Assembly (NCBI GenBank): GCA_036245525.1
Contig: BTPG01000003.1
Span: forward strand, 193,394,127-193,458,126
Source of the DNA: Semisulcospira habei
Taxonomy: Eukaryota > Mollusca > Gastropoda > Semisulcospiridae
DNA: 64,000 nucleotides
Direction: 5' to 3'
Below are positions 10,901 through 21,314 of this stretch, one piece after another. The stretch's first letter is position 1. Each line of letters starts with the position of its first letter. The notes beneath the pieces are model-generated. The model was given only the letters and a program-made list of their open reading frames with translations, was not told the origin of the DNA and made no database searches. The translations under genes and the position numbers were made by a program.

Positions 10901-13900
10901 AAAACTACCAGGGCAAAACGCTACCATAGTGTAGAAATAACTCCCAGAAATCATACAAGTGCCATATTTTCCCACAATGTATTTTACGAATGAAGTCTCA
11001 TTTTCTTCTACACTGTTCCTATTGGAAATGACGTTATCATTAATGTCACTGCTGACGTCAGCAGCGACATTAATGAAGCCTTTGACGTTATTAGTGTTTA
11101 CCATCATGTCATGCATTTTCTCATTGTCGAGGGAAATGCATGTTTTCACACCGATGAGGTCATGCAGGACGTCGTTGATAATGCTTAGAGCCATGCTGTC
11201 ATCGGTTGTATTGTGGCACTGTAGCAGAAAATCAGCGCAGCAGTCCCCAGTCAGCAGACAGAAATCATCACAGGCGCAATTTTCACTAGGCATGGAGCTG
11301 TTGCCTTCTGGAAAACACCGGTGAGCGCAGGTGGAGGAGTAGCGAAGGTGGAATGTTATCCCGACAAACATGACAGACGACTCTGTACTGTCTTGTTTCA
11401 TTCCTTTTGTGTGATTTCCTGGAAGTAAGTTTGTTTTCGTGAGCTAGTTTTTGCTGCTGTTATGTATCTTACTAGGAGTATTCATGGTTGTGCAGTATAG
11501 TCCGTTTGAGCAAAGTTTGCCTGGTATTTATGTTTTGGAAATAACTTTTGAACGCATAGGATTTAGTGCCAACAACAAAGTGTTAGCAGCTGCCCTCGGG
11601 AAACGGTGGACATGACCTACCTAACAATAACTATACCCTAATCGAGCTTCGCTGAGAAAGGCAGACTCATTTATATCTGTAAAATTCACTCTCTCCATTT
11701 TGGATGCTCAAAACTGTGGTCTTAAAAGGCGTCTGATCCGTGCATAGCCTGTGAAATATCCAGTATCAGTGATGGAGGTCAGTGGACACAGAGGCCTAAA
11801 CAGGGTATGCATTTCAAATTCTAAAGTAGGTCATTACCTTGTCTCCCGTGGGTAGTCATTGCACCGTTCGTTTTCAGGCCAGACACATTTCTAAATAAAT
11901 CAGGTCAAAGTTTAATGCGGATCACCTTTTATTCCTAACGTTGTCCCAAATTAGGACTTGCTGAAAAGTTAATTGGAAAAAGCAACGAGGCAAGCTTAGA
12001 GCAACCGACTATACATGTTTCATGAGTGTTTACCCCCGTGAAATTATAATGGTAGCGTAAAGGAAGGTTGGGAATGGAAATAAGATAACGTCCAGGTAAG
12101 ACGCCACCCAGGCGCATTTCTATACTGACGAGCAAAAGAAATGCGACATTTTCGGAACCATCCGAAACACTGAAGTGTTTCCGATGGTTCCAAAAATGTC
12201 GCATTTCTTTTGCTCGTCAGTATAGCTGCTTAAGACAGGGCATTACATGTTTTTCTGTTATTGTTCGTCTTTTTAAATGTAACGAGTTGTGCATGCTCTG
12301 ATAGAACACATACCATAAAGGGATGTATATTACCGTCTTCTGATTTAACTGCGTAGTTTTCTGCGGGCTGGCCACTCGGTACCTGATAGGAGGGGGCAGG
12401 GGACCTAACCGTTTGTCTGTCCAGCGCTGATTTTTGTACTATTTTTTGTGCGAGCGCTAGCCTCACCAGTTGGTTTGTGTGTGTGTGTATGCATGATTCA
12501 TTGATTTGCTAGATTTGCGTATAGGCGCGTGATAGTACGTGTTGAGATACGAGATAGCTTTATGCGAGTGTGGCCTCGCGCACAATACACATAGTCAGTA
12601 GCACTATATGGAACAATTCAAGACAACGTTTACACAGCAAATCAACCTACACAATATTTTAAAGTCTTACTTACGCTAGGCTTTCTGGGATATCATGGCT
12701 AACCTGTAGCCAGTTCGCAAATTAGCGTGTGATTGTTCGCCAGAAACCACATATTTCACACTTGAATGGCTAAAGCTCACTTCCTACACGTAGAAATGCT
12801 ACGCACAAAATGAAAATATACTCATTTTCCCATTATTTTTTAAATAAGAAGTTTAGATCGCGCAGAGTACGTAAGAGGTTCACATACCGAAATACCACAA
12901 GAATGCGAGCAGTTAGTAACAAGGGAAACAACTGTACGTTAGAGGTTCACATACCGAAATACCACAAGAATGCGAGCAGTTAGTAACAAGGGAAACAACT
13001 GTACGTTAGAGGTTCACATACCGAAATACCACAAGAATGCGAGCAGTTAGTAACAAGGGAAACAACTGTACGTTAGAGGTTCACATACCGAAATACCACA
13101 AGAATGCGAGCAGTTAATAACAAGGGAAACAACTGTACGTTAGAGGTTCACATACCGAAATACCACAAGAATGCGAGCAGTTAATAACAAGGGAAACAAC
13201 TGTACGTTAGAGGTTCACATACCGAAATACCACAAGAATGCGAGCAGTTAGTAACAAGGGAAACAACTGTACGTTAGAGGTTCACATACCGAAATACCAC
13301 AAGAATGCGAGCAGTTAGTAACAAGGGAAACAACTGTACGTTAGAGGTTCACATACCGAAATACCACAAGAATGCGAGCAGTTAGTAACAAGGGAAACAA
13401 CTGTACGTTAGAGGTTCACATACCGAAATACCACAAGAATGCGAGCAGTTAGTAGAAGGGAAACAACTGTACGTTAGAGGTTCACATACCGAAATACCAC
13501 AAGAATGCGAGCAGTTAGTAACAAGGGAAACAACTGTACGTTAGAGGTTCACATACCGAAATACCACAAGAATGCGAGCAGTTAGTAACAAGGGAAACAA
13601 CTGTACGTTAGAGGTTCACATACCGAAATACCACAAGAATGCGAGCAGTTAGTAACAAGGGAAACAACTGTACGTTAGAGGTTCACATACCGAAATACCA
13701 CAAGAATGCGAGCAGTTAGTAACAAGGGAAACAACTGTACGTTAGAGGTTCACATACCGAAATACCACAAGAATGCGAGCAGTTAGTAACAAGGGAAGCA
13801 ACTGCACATTTGCATTGTAATATAGATTTAGGTTTATAAATACTGCGTTTAAAATAGTTTCATATTACACTTTGTTGTTTCATATGTTGCAAGTTAAATT

Positions 13901-15071
13901 TCATCTTATTTTTGTTGCTGTGCAAAACGTACATTTGTTATGAATTGTATTTGTTTATTCAACTCTTGAGTTGGAGTTATTGTGCACTATTTTACGACAA
14001 TAAATGCGTCGATCCTGTTCAATAGACGGCTTCGACCTACATCGCTATTCTGCGTTTGTGAAAGGTTCTATAAAACATGGAAGTGGATGATTTGTATACT
14101 ATCATTTCTAGACAGACCGCGCGGCTGACACTTCTGCCACTGTTTGATCCAGTCACCTTCCGCGCTCGGTGACTATAGATCAAAGAGTTGCAGAAGTGTC
14201 AGCCGCGAAGTCTGTTTAGAAATGATAGTATAGGATTTCAAATGGTCTACTGCGTTGGCAAATGCTCATCCAAATCAAGACTGACAGCAAAGCGTGTGCA
14301 ATGCAAGGCAATAAGAATCAGCAATGACAGAAATATGCTTTGGAATACTATGGGACAAAACAGTTCGCTGAAACATCCAACAAAGAAAGAACCCCGCTTC
14401 CCGTAACAGAGAAAAACCCACTTCGGAATAAAGGGAAATAGTGAGGTTTCGTTTGAAACGAACGACTACCGACAACGACAGAGAGTGAAATCGCGGTTGA
14501 CAAGAGTCTAAACATCTCCAAGAGGCATAGATCCTCATGAGCCCCCCCCCCGGGGGGGGGGGTTCTCATGAGGATCTATGCCTCTTGGAGATGTTTGGAG
14601 CATTGTTTATGCTGTCGTTACAAACTGGTTATCCGCCGTAACTTCGCTCTCGTTCGTTGTCGGTAGTCGTTCATTGCAAACGAAACGTCAGTGATTAACA
14701 GAAAAGAAACACACTTTTAAAGAAAAGAAACGCTTCGGAATAAAGGGAAATAACCGAAAATAAACCCGACTGGAAATAACGGGGAAAAACAAAATAAGGA
14801 AGCCCGCTTCGGAATAACGGGAATAACATAAAAACATAGCGGGATAGCTGGAAATAACAAAAAAGAAACCTGCTTCGGAATAAGAGGAAATAACAGAGCA
14901 GAAACCCGCTTCGGAATAACGGGGAAAAAAACATTAAAAAAAAAACCAAAAAAAAAAAAACCTTTCGGAATATCGAAAAATAACAAAAAAGAAAATTGTG
15001 TTGTGATAACAGGAAATAACAGAAAACAAAGACGCTTCAGAATAACAGAAAATGAACCCGCCTCGGAATAA

Positions 15072-15114
<43 letters not shown>

Positions 15115-15585
15115 GGGGGGTGGTGGGAGGGGGGGGGGGACTAAAACAACACAAAGCAAAAAACAAACAAACAAACCCACACGCTTCGGAGAAAAGGGTG
15201 TTTCGGAATAACAAGGAAAATATGCTTACTGTCGTCATTCCCGTGTTATTTCGAACCGTCTTTCTTCCGAAGCGTGTTTCTATATTTGTTTGTTCTTTCT
15301 TTTGAATCTGGCTGAGAATAAATAGTGTTTCTGAAAGTAATAAGTAATAATAGTTTTTGTTTTACACAACTTACGTGTGGTAGAATTGTCACACTCGATA
15401 TTGAGAGATGTTTCACCATTGTAGCCCAAGTCAGGGTTTGTATTATTCTCAGGGGGGCCGATATCTCCTTCTCCTACATGACTATAGACTTGTGACTCCT
15501 TCGTCCATGTCTGAGTGTCGGGCACACACAATGTTAACCTTACCAGCAGAAGCCACATTCCTGCAGGATACAACAGAGCATTCAT
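7477..15585 (-). CDS. Somatomedin-B 7TM receptor gene (family B/adhesion-like), 3 exons
   Basis: The gene model joins three minus-strand exons: 15585-15375, 11418-8696 and 7644-7477. Intron 1 is phase 1 (GTAAGT donor, TTCCAG acceptor) and intron 2 is phase 0 (CTGCAG|GTAGG donor, CTACAG acceptor), so the frame is kept throughout, giving about 1033 aa. Predicted parts: signal peptide, somatomedin-B domain, long Cys-rich glycosylated ectodomain, seven membrane helices and a short Ser/Thr-rich tail. It is probably a plasma-membrane G-protein-coupled receptor; ligand and coupling are unknown. No GPS autocleavage motif is evident, which argues against a classical adhesion GPCR. Intron 1 carries a 67-bp minisatellite; intron 2 holds three MITEs. 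The first-exon assignment rests on the signal peptide, strand, phase and splice sites, not on transcript data. Confidence 0.8.
7710..7987 (+). mobile_element. Family A MITE in receptor intron 2, with poly-A expansion
   Basis: GAACCCCCTTCACTGCCGAG at the left; CAGTGGCAGGGAATGGGTTA at the right. Near-perfect hairpin (about 7760-7824) with arms CATGAGCCCCCGCG / CGCGGGGGCTCATG up to the loop. An A run of about 36 (about 7918-7953) has expanded inside the element. Confidence 0.75.
8264..8364. mobile_element. Family C palindromic MITE in receptor intron 2
   Basis: TATACTGACGAGCAAAAAGA to TTAGTTTGCTCGTCAGTA, with the AACACTTTAGTGTT centre. Slightly diverged copy of the 104-bp palindrome at 12121. 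Confidence 0.75.
8510..8617. mobile_element. Family P GC-rich palindromic MITE in receptor intron 2
   Basis: CCCAGTAAGCA at the left and TTTTTGCTACTGGG at the right are inverted ends. The interior is GC-rich and inverted (GGCCGCAATGGGCCCGCCCA / TGGGCCACTGCGGCC). Eight more members or fragments lie in the window. Confidence 0.7.
8696..11418 (-). CDS. Receptor gene, main exon: SMB domain, ectodomain, TM1 to TM7 start
   Basis: One 2723-nt exon encodes about 907 residues. A somatomedin-B-like domain sits near residues 101-138 of the model with eight cysteines in the expected C-x3-C-x12-C-x-C-x3-C-x5-CC-x6-C layout. A Cys-rich ectodomain of some 600 residues with many N-x-S/T sites follows, including CPTGHVVSSGVCIP. 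Helices start near residue 738. A TM3-proximal Cys (DIACRI) and an extracellular-loop Cys-Trp (DCGW) match the conserved family B disulfide. The exon ends SSLQ at CTGCAG|GTAGG inside TM7. The acceptor at 11419-11420 opens the frame 17 nt before the first internal Met, which has no signal peptide of its own, so the true start is upstream. Confidence 0.88.
11645..12120. other. Receptor intron 1 sequence, no element recognised
   Basis: Plain intronic sequence between the main exon and the family C element. No further exon or hairpin seen. Confidence 0.5.
12121..12224. mobile_element. Family C palindromic MITE, near-perfect 104 bp
   Basis: It starts TATACTGACGAGCAAAAGAA and ends with the same sequence inverted. 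The centre is AACACTGAAGTGTT. TA repeats at each edge fit a TA target. This is the best-preserved member and is useful as a reference. Confidence 0.85.
12867..13804. repeat. 67-bp minisatellite, about 14 copies (receptor intron 1)
   Basis: The unit begins GTACGTTAGAGGTTCACATA and ends AAGGGAAACAACT. Spacing between unit starts is exactly 67 bp (for example 12934 and 13001). Copies are almost identical; variants are TTAATAAC for TTAGTAAC in two units, a short deletion near 13453, and divergence at both edges. The low divergence implies recent expansion or homogenisation. Confidence 0.95.
14095..14232. mobile_element. 138-bp palindromic element
   Basis: Outer arms TATACTATCATTTCTAGA / TTTAGAAATGATAGTATA; inner arms GCGGCTGACACTTCTGCCA / TGCAGAAGTGTCAGCCGC. 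Single copy in the window, in receptor intron 1. TA edges suggest a Tc1/mariner-type MITE. Confidence 0.65.
14446..14686. mobile_element. Nested palindrome: outer inverted repeat around a family A hairpin
   Basis: Outer arms contain GAACGACTACCGACAACGA and TCGTTGTCGGTAGTCGTTC-like sequence plus GTTTCGTTTG / CAAACGAAAC ends. The inner perfect hairpin (14511-14596) is family A type with a nine-C/nine-G centre. It reads as one hairpin element inside another. Confidence 0.65.
14690..15225. repeat. Degenerate ~30-bp tandem repeat (CTTCGGAATAA units)
   Basis: CGCTTCGGAATAA.GGGAAATAAC recurs many times with drift. A TG microsatellite (about 15071-15110) and a G run interrupt it. It lies in receptor intron 1. 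Pro/Phe-rich reading frames here come from the repeat. Confidence 0.75.
15375..15585 (-). CDS. Receptor gene, first coding exon (signal peptide)
   Basis: The exon encodes 70 residues plus one nucleotide and ends at CACAC|GTAAGT (phase 1). The first Met is at 15585. A second in-frame Met (residue 10, at 15558) has a better initiation context (G at -3) and begins MWLLLVRLTLCVPD, a compact signal peptide. The rest is an acidic, Asn-rich extracellular stretch. Assignment to the 7TM gene is inferred from strand, phase 1 matching the 11418 acceptor, and the missing signal peptide downstream. Confidence 0.7.
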
Positions 15586-15592
15586 TTATTGT

Positions 15593-15806
15593 ATAACCCC
15601 TCCAATGGTAAAATTGAACACCACCAAACTACAATATGTATAGATCCTCATGAGCCCCCGCAACTGCGGGGGCTCATGAGGATTAATACATCTATGCCTT
15701 TTGCTGAAGCCACTTTGTATCCGTGTTCCTTTTGGTGGCTTGGGATCCTCGACGTTGAATTTACAAAGATACACACAATCTGCGTCCCTGGCAGTGAAGG
15801 GGTTAT
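15593..15806 (+). mobile_element. Family A MITE abutting the receptor start codon
   Basis: TATAACCCCTCCAATGG begins 8 bp from the first ATG of the receptor; GGCAGTGAAGGGGTTATTA closes it. The hairpin CATGAGCCCCCGCAACTGCG is near perfect. It must lie in the 5' UTR, promoter or an upstream intron of the receptor gene. Confidence 0.75.
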
Positions 15807-15810
15807 TACG

Positions 15811-15970
15811 TTAACCCGTTCCTTGCCGGACATGACCAACAACATGCAAATGAAAGAGACATAGAACCTCAAAAGCCCTCGCAGGAGCGGGGGCTTATCG
15901 GGTTCTAAGCCTGATGTTGGCAAAGTGTGTTTATCGGTGTTTATTGAAATGCTGAGCGTTTTATAGCGAT
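15811..15970 (+). mobile_element. Family A MITE, diverged
   Basis: TTAACCCGTTCCTTGCCGGA opens it. The arms GACATAGAACCTCAAAAGCC / GGCTTATCGGGTTCTAAGCC flank GCGGGGG. The right end is unclear. It follows the previous element almost head to tail. Confidence 0.6.
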
Positions 15971-16030
15971 TCATATTAAATTATATTGAGCAGCATTTTG
16001 CTTGATATTGTGCCGATAACAGGCAGATGT

Positions 16031-16098
16031 GATTACGAGACCCGAATCAAAATGTTCGAGTCGAAAGACGAGGACATTTGATTCGGGCCAAGTAATCA
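16031..16098. repeat. Imperfect hairpin
   Basis: GATTACGAGACCCGAATCAAA pairs imperfectly with TTTGATTCGGGCCAAGTAATC around a GTCGAAAGAC loop. Single copy; origin unknown. Confidence 0.5.
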
Positions 16099-16124
16099 GA
16101 TCTCTCGGTTATCCGCACTACAGT

Positions 16125-16480
16125 CCAAAACAAGATGAGGATTTCATTCCAAAGTCTACCGTATAGGTTCGAGCTCACATGCGTTTTTCTTTTAGAAACA
16201 CTCAGAGTTGTTCATATTATTATGCTTATCCTTCTGATCCATTTCCCGCTTCTCTAAACCAACCTCTGATCAACACACACGCCGGCGCACACAAATAAAG
16301 ACGGACACACAGCGCTTCCCGCCATTAGTACGCTCTGTAGGCTGGAGTAGCGACATAAATTCTGAAGAAGAAGAATAGCACGAGCAGCAAAATCACGTCA
16401 CTATAAGCTTCACGTTATGGCATCGCTGGTCTCACGACGCCGTGTACACTGTGACGAAATTGATATTTCACGTCACTCAT
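16125..16480 (+). repeat. Duplicate segment 3a (empty site)
   Basis: It aligns with 19335-19470 plus 20296-20510: ATTTCATTCCAAAGTCTACC and GACGCCGTGTACACTGTGAC occur in both. This copy is continuous where copy 3b carries a LINE insertion. Confidence 0.8.
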
Positions 16481-16710
16481 CCGAAAGGCACGCTCTTCCA
16501 GTGCTGACTGTTTTGTTCCACACAGCCTCTTCCAGCGCTGACTGTTTGATGAAAGTAAATAGTGGCTCCAAAAGTTGCAACAATGAATTAATTCTTATTT
16601 TAAAAAAAGTTGAAGATGTACAACGCTGGATTATGAACTCATTCAGCATCTCCCTTTCATCCTCCACCACACCACACCCCCTCCCCCGCCTGATCCTGAC
16701 GGCAGTGGCA

Positions 16711-16795
16711 CACACAAACACAAACGGCAGAATGACACACACAAACACAGTCGGCAGAATGGCACACACAAACACAGACGGCAGACACACGGCGC
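16711..16795. repeat. Short 28-bp tandem repeat
   Basis: Three units of ACACACAAACACA..CGGCAGA. No coding evidence. Confidence 0.7.
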
Positions 16796-16979
16796 TTCCT
16801 ACCGGTTATACGTTCTGTGGTCTGGGGTAGACACAGCCATTTTGAATTATAAGGTGGGGAATAGCCCACGCCCACAAAGCCTCTTCAATATGAGCTTGCA
16901 TGCATATTCCACCTTTTCCACAATACGTTCGCAAATATATTACAAAAATAAATGAAGGAGAACATCGCGCCAGCTAATA

Positions 16980-17445
16980 CACATGTAAAACACTGAAGTG
17001 CTGTATGGTGTTTTGCGTAAACCAGGACCATTGTATAAAACACTGACGCGTTTGGTGCTTTTACGTCACTGTTTGATTTTTCTGATGAAATCAAGGAGTC
17101 TTACTTTTGACATTTTTTTTTCTGAATTGAACTTATATTTTCGAAAACGTTGAGAGGTACAAAGCTGTCTAACGAACTCATCCAATGTCTTTCTACAAGT
17201 TCGCCATATCCAAAATTTCAAGTGCATAATAATATAATCAAATTGCGGATTTTAATCTGGGACAACCGACTTTCTGTAAACGGTCTTTTATGTCTTCAAT
17301 GAGACATCCAATTATAATATGCTCGGAGGCTCTCTTAGCCACCCACTTAATAAAGTATTTTGCCAGGTTTCAAGTTTGTGCTTACAGTAATATCGGAGAT
17401 TCTCGTGTTTGCATACATACGCACACACATACATACGCACATACG
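16980..17445 (+). repeat. Diverged duplicate segment 4a
   Basis: It shares ordered blocks with 27670-28110, such as GGTACAAAGCTG, AACTCATCCAATGTCT and GGAGAT.CTCGTGT, before a CA-type repeat. Divergence is clearly higher than in duplication 1, so the event is older or this is an unrecognised interspersed repeat. Confidence 0.65.
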
Positions 17446-17547
17446 GAGCTTCGCGCCAAATCGACGTTCAACAGCAAGGTTAGAGTGGCTAGACGTGACG
17501 TCGTTTTTATCTTGTTACTTCTTTGCCAGACAATGAGACCAACAAAA

Positions 17548-18333
17548 CAAAAAAAAAACAAAAAAAAAAAACCCAAACAAACAACAACAAAAAAAAAACC
17601 ACCCCAAAAAACAAACAAACAAACAAACAAAAACAACCTGTGCCTCGCGTCATTCATTTTGCGCTGATTGCGGTGTTCAGACAAAACACACGAATGGCAG
17701 ACGACTGCATGTCGCTGTCGACTCGACGCGTAGATTTCGTCTATGAAGACATCAGTGATTTGAATAGCCGTGCGTGCGTGAGTAAATTCTACTTGTAAGT
17801 AGATGACGCATAATTGTGGAAAATGCCAGCAGGTTTGCTTATTTAATTCTTTTCCAAGGTTGTCGATATCGCCACTTGACATCTCGTCAATTTCGCTAGT
17901 CAGTGCAGCGAGCGGTGTCTGTTCTCCGTTCGTGTGCGTGTATAGGACATACATTTCGAGCGCCTTACACAATAAGAAGTATTTCATTACTACTACACAT
18001 AAGAAACTTGTTATTGTTGCAGTATGAAAATATTTCGCGCTTCCGTTTTGAAAAATGCAAATATCATCAATATCGAGTCTTCTTGCCGCGCAAGGCATTT
18101 TGGGAAGTAAAGTATATAAAGCAAGTTCATGAATATTAATTTGCTCGTTATACAATATATCAATCATGTGTCAAAAAAGGATAAACTGTATGGAGTGGTT
18201 GATACCAAACATCACTAGCAGTAAAGCGTTTAAGCTATATGCGACACCCAAAACAAACAAACAAACAAACAAACAAACAACAAACAAACAAATACAAAAA
18301 GAACAAAAAACAAAAACAAAAACACCCCCCCCC

Positions 18334-18367
<34 letters not shown>

Positions 18368-18885
18368 GAAAAACAAAGAAAGTAAAACAAAAGAAGAAGT
18401 CAAAAATAAAAAACCAAACCAAAGCCAACCAACAAGAACAACAAGAACAACAACAAGAACAACAAGAACAACAACAACAACAACATCAAACAAACATACA
18501 TAGGAACAGTGTACAGTATGCAGAGTTTGCCTTTGCAACATACACGACAGTCAGTTTGTATACTTTACTTGTTTACTTAACCTTGACATACGGTAGCTTA
18601 TGGGCTTTAGTATATGAAATATACATTTTTTGTTGTTTAAAACAGTCACAAACTAAACCAAAAAGCTTATTAACGGTGGTGACCAACCTGCAAGAAGAAG
18701 TGAATGCACGATCACGGACATTTTGATGGATGACGCTGCTGCGATGATTGTATTCTGGCACACAGTCACACGCCGTTCCGTTAAACTGTCCAGTCAAGAT
18801 TATCCTTCCATTCATCTGCGTTTTCATCACTGTATCGGTGCTGTCGCTGCTTTTTCATAAAGCATACATCTGCACTGTTAAAGAA
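17548..18885. other. Intergenic with A-rich low-complexity tracts
   Basis: AAC/AAAC and poly-A tracts at about 17548-17635 and 18249-18490 give spurious Lys/Gln or Phe/Cys-rich frames. The rest holds no convincing exon, RNA gene or hairpin. Confidence 0.6.
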
Positions 18886-18889
18886 AAAG

Positions 18890-19320
18890 ACATTATGTTC
18901 ATTTTTGTGAAAGCGAGATTTTCATTGTCTTTTGCCTTAAGATTGATCATGATGTCTCAAGCGAGGTGCCAGAACAGCGTGACGTTTCTAGGTGCTAGAT
19001 TATTCTAGCACTACACTTGCACAATCTCCAGGCATGTAATACAGTCTTTATCGGACAGTTCTAAATTTTGGAATTTAGAATTGAGGACCTATTTTATCCC
19101 TTCAGAGTCGAGGAAAAGTGAATCCGATCCAACTGCAACAGGTATAGATCCTCATGAGCCCCGGGGGTACGGGGGCTCATGAGGATCTATGCCTCTTGCT
19201 CACTCCGTTTTGTATCCATGTTCCTTGGACGGATGGGGCGCTTTCGCGTTGATTTAATAAAGATTTTACAAACACAATCTGCGTCCACTGGCAGTGAAGG
19301 GGTCAAACGAGCAAGAAGCA
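18890..19320 (+). repeat. Segmental duplicate, copy 2b
   Basis: Partner of 150-616. The family J hairpin has lost one arm (GATTTTCATTGTCTTTTGCC), and the family Q MITE found next to copy 2a is absent. Confidence 0.75.
19092..19315 (+). mobile_element. Family A MITE
   Basis: TATCCCTTCAGAGTCGAGG and GGCAGTGAAGGGGTCAAAC ends; near-perfect hairpin with a CCCGGGGGTACGGGGG centre. Paralogue of the element at 398-616. Confidence 0.7.
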
Positions 19321-19334
19321 TAGCGTCAGTAATA

Positions 19335-19675
19335 AATAACAAGATGAGGGTTTCATTCCAAAGTCTACCGTATTGTTTGGAGCTCACATGCGTTTTTCTT
19401 TCAGGAACATTCAGAATTCATGTTCGTATTTTAAAGCTTATCCTTCTGATCCGTTTTTCTCCTCTCTAATAATAATAATAATAATGAGTAATTTTATTTG
19501 CGCCTAACCTCAAATTAGAGCTCTAGGCGCTTAATAAAAACTAACTGTACAAAAAAATAACTAATTACAAAAACGCAATTTACATAAAGTACAAAAACAA
19601 AATACAACGCACTCTGTAAACAAGCTATAAAGTCACCATTCAAAAGTGCTACGCTTATGGACTCATACTCGCATT

Positions 19676-19750
<75 letters not shown>

Positions 19751-20510
19751 CTAACATAGATAGAGATGACTTTAACATGACAGGTGTGTGACAAAGTCAT
19801 TTGTAGCAGACAGAAAAAACATGGGTCTTTACGGCTCGCTTGAATGCCTCTCTCGAATCCACGTATCTCAGTTTGCGTGGGAGATCATTCCAAACAACTG
19901 GGCTCTGGTACCTGAATGACCTCTCACCGAACTACTTTGTTTTGACAAGAGGGATACGTAAAACTCGAGAGTCGGCAGCAGAGCGCAAATTCTGTCTTGA
20001 GGGCGTATACAGCTGGAGAAGAGAGGCAAGGTAGTGTGGGCAGGAACAGGTAATACAACTGTGAGTCATGCATGAAATTTTGTACTGAATCCTAGCTGTT
20101 ACAGGTAACCAGTGAAGAGCAGACAGATGGGGTGTGATATGACCTGATCTAGGGACTCTAAGAGTCAACCTAGCAGCTGAGTTTTGAATTTTCTGGAGTT
20201 TGCCAATCAGACACTGGGAACAGCCAGCCAAAAGAGCATTGCAATAGTCTAATTTAGACAAAACAAAAGCGCAGTACAAGTACTTTAGTTGTTCTAGCCC
20301 AACCTCTGATCAAAACACACATTCATATTTAAAGACGGGCACATGGCGCTTCCCGCCAGTAGTACGCTTTGTGGGCTGGAGTAAGGACAGGAATTCTGAA
20401 GAGGAAGAATAGTACGAGCAGCAAAATGACGTCACTATAAGCTTTACGTTATGGCATCGCTAGTCCCACGACGCCGTGTACACTGTGACGAATTTGATGT
20501 CAAGTCAGTG
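19335..20510 (+). repeat. Duplicate segment 3b, interrupted by a LINE
   Basis: Left part 19335-19470 and right part 20296-20510 together match 16125-16480. The LINE at 19471-20295 sits at the break. Confidence 0.75.
19471..20295 (-). pseudogene. 5'-truncated CR1/L2-like LINE, reverse-transcriptase C-terminus
   Basis: The minus-strand frame 20279-19932 encodes the familiar LINE tail region with LDYCNALLAG, KLQKIQNSAARL and HITPHLSALHWLPV. It is followed by a 3' UTR with a CA microsatellite (19679-19748) and a (TTA)n 3' tail at 19471-19485. The 5' end is truncated, as usual for target-primed insertion. The clade call is by motif resemblance only. Confidence 0.8.
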
Positions 20511-20741
20511 TTACGTGGTAGTCGTAGTCGTAGTATGATGCAATCACACCAGACGCACGCACGTAGAGTTCTTGTAAAGAAACTTCACTCAGCTGCAACT
20601 CTTCACATGTGGCACAAGGTTGTAGACCACTCTGAAGTAACAGTTCCAACAATATTTTATTGCAGCGATGCGATCTCCACAAAATGCATCCACAAATGCA
20701 CCAACACTGATACACTGTCTCCTCTACAATTCATCAACACT

Positions 20742-21284
20742 TGTTGCACTACTGACGCGTGCCTCCACATCCGGCATCTGGATGTAGTTTCCGGTGACGC
20801 GCGATATGGGTAGCGTCTGTATGTAACTACCGGACTCGCCGGGCAGCCCTAATCAAGATAACGGGCCGGCCCTCCGGAAACTGTTACTATATGGGAAGTG
20901 TGTGGCATCTAATTAACGGGACGTCCGCACGCCGCGGGGACGCCATAATCACGTAACGGCACCGGCCCTAAACGAGGGGCGGGTCCTAAGTGGGAAGATG
21001 ATTGATAAGGGCAAGGGTATATACATACTGGGGGACACACAGAAAGACACAACCAGACACACAACGAGAGAGGGAACACAACGAGATGAGAGTGAGAGGA
21101 GAGTGAGAGAGATGGACGAAAGTAGAAGAGAGAGCAAATAGTGAGAGAACGACCGAATTGTAATCTGTGGTTGGTCTTGCCCAACCCCAGACAATGCTCT
21201 TTAGACACTGTAGCGAAGACAGAAATAAACACGAGAGAAAACCATCACTGGACTTCAGTTGTTTTACGTGTTCGTAGTGCAACA
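20742..21284 (+). repeat. 5' LTR of Ty3/gypsy element
   Basis: 543 bp with an 11-bp terminal inverted repeat. A TATATA box (21018-21023) and an AATAAA signal (21224-21229) are about 200 bp apart, as expected for U3-R. It carries 14 bp (GTAGCGAAGA region) absent from the 3' LTR. Confidence 0.92.
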
Positions 21285-21296
21285 CGTAACAACCAA

Positions 21297-21314
21297 TTTT
21301 GGTGCCGCGTGACC
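21297..21314 (+). promoter_or_regulatory. Putative primer-binding site
   Basis: TTTTGGTGCCGCGTGACC lies 12 nt after the 5' LTR. The TGGTGCC... form is typical of tRNA-primed LTR elements; the tRNA was not identified. Confidence 0.4.

Noticed and set aside
10959..11324. Plus-strand frames across the receptor exon
   Set aside because: Antisense shadows of a strong minus-strand coding exon.
12867..13804. CRISPR array
   Set aside because: Units are directly contiguous 67-mers without unique spacers, in an animal intron.
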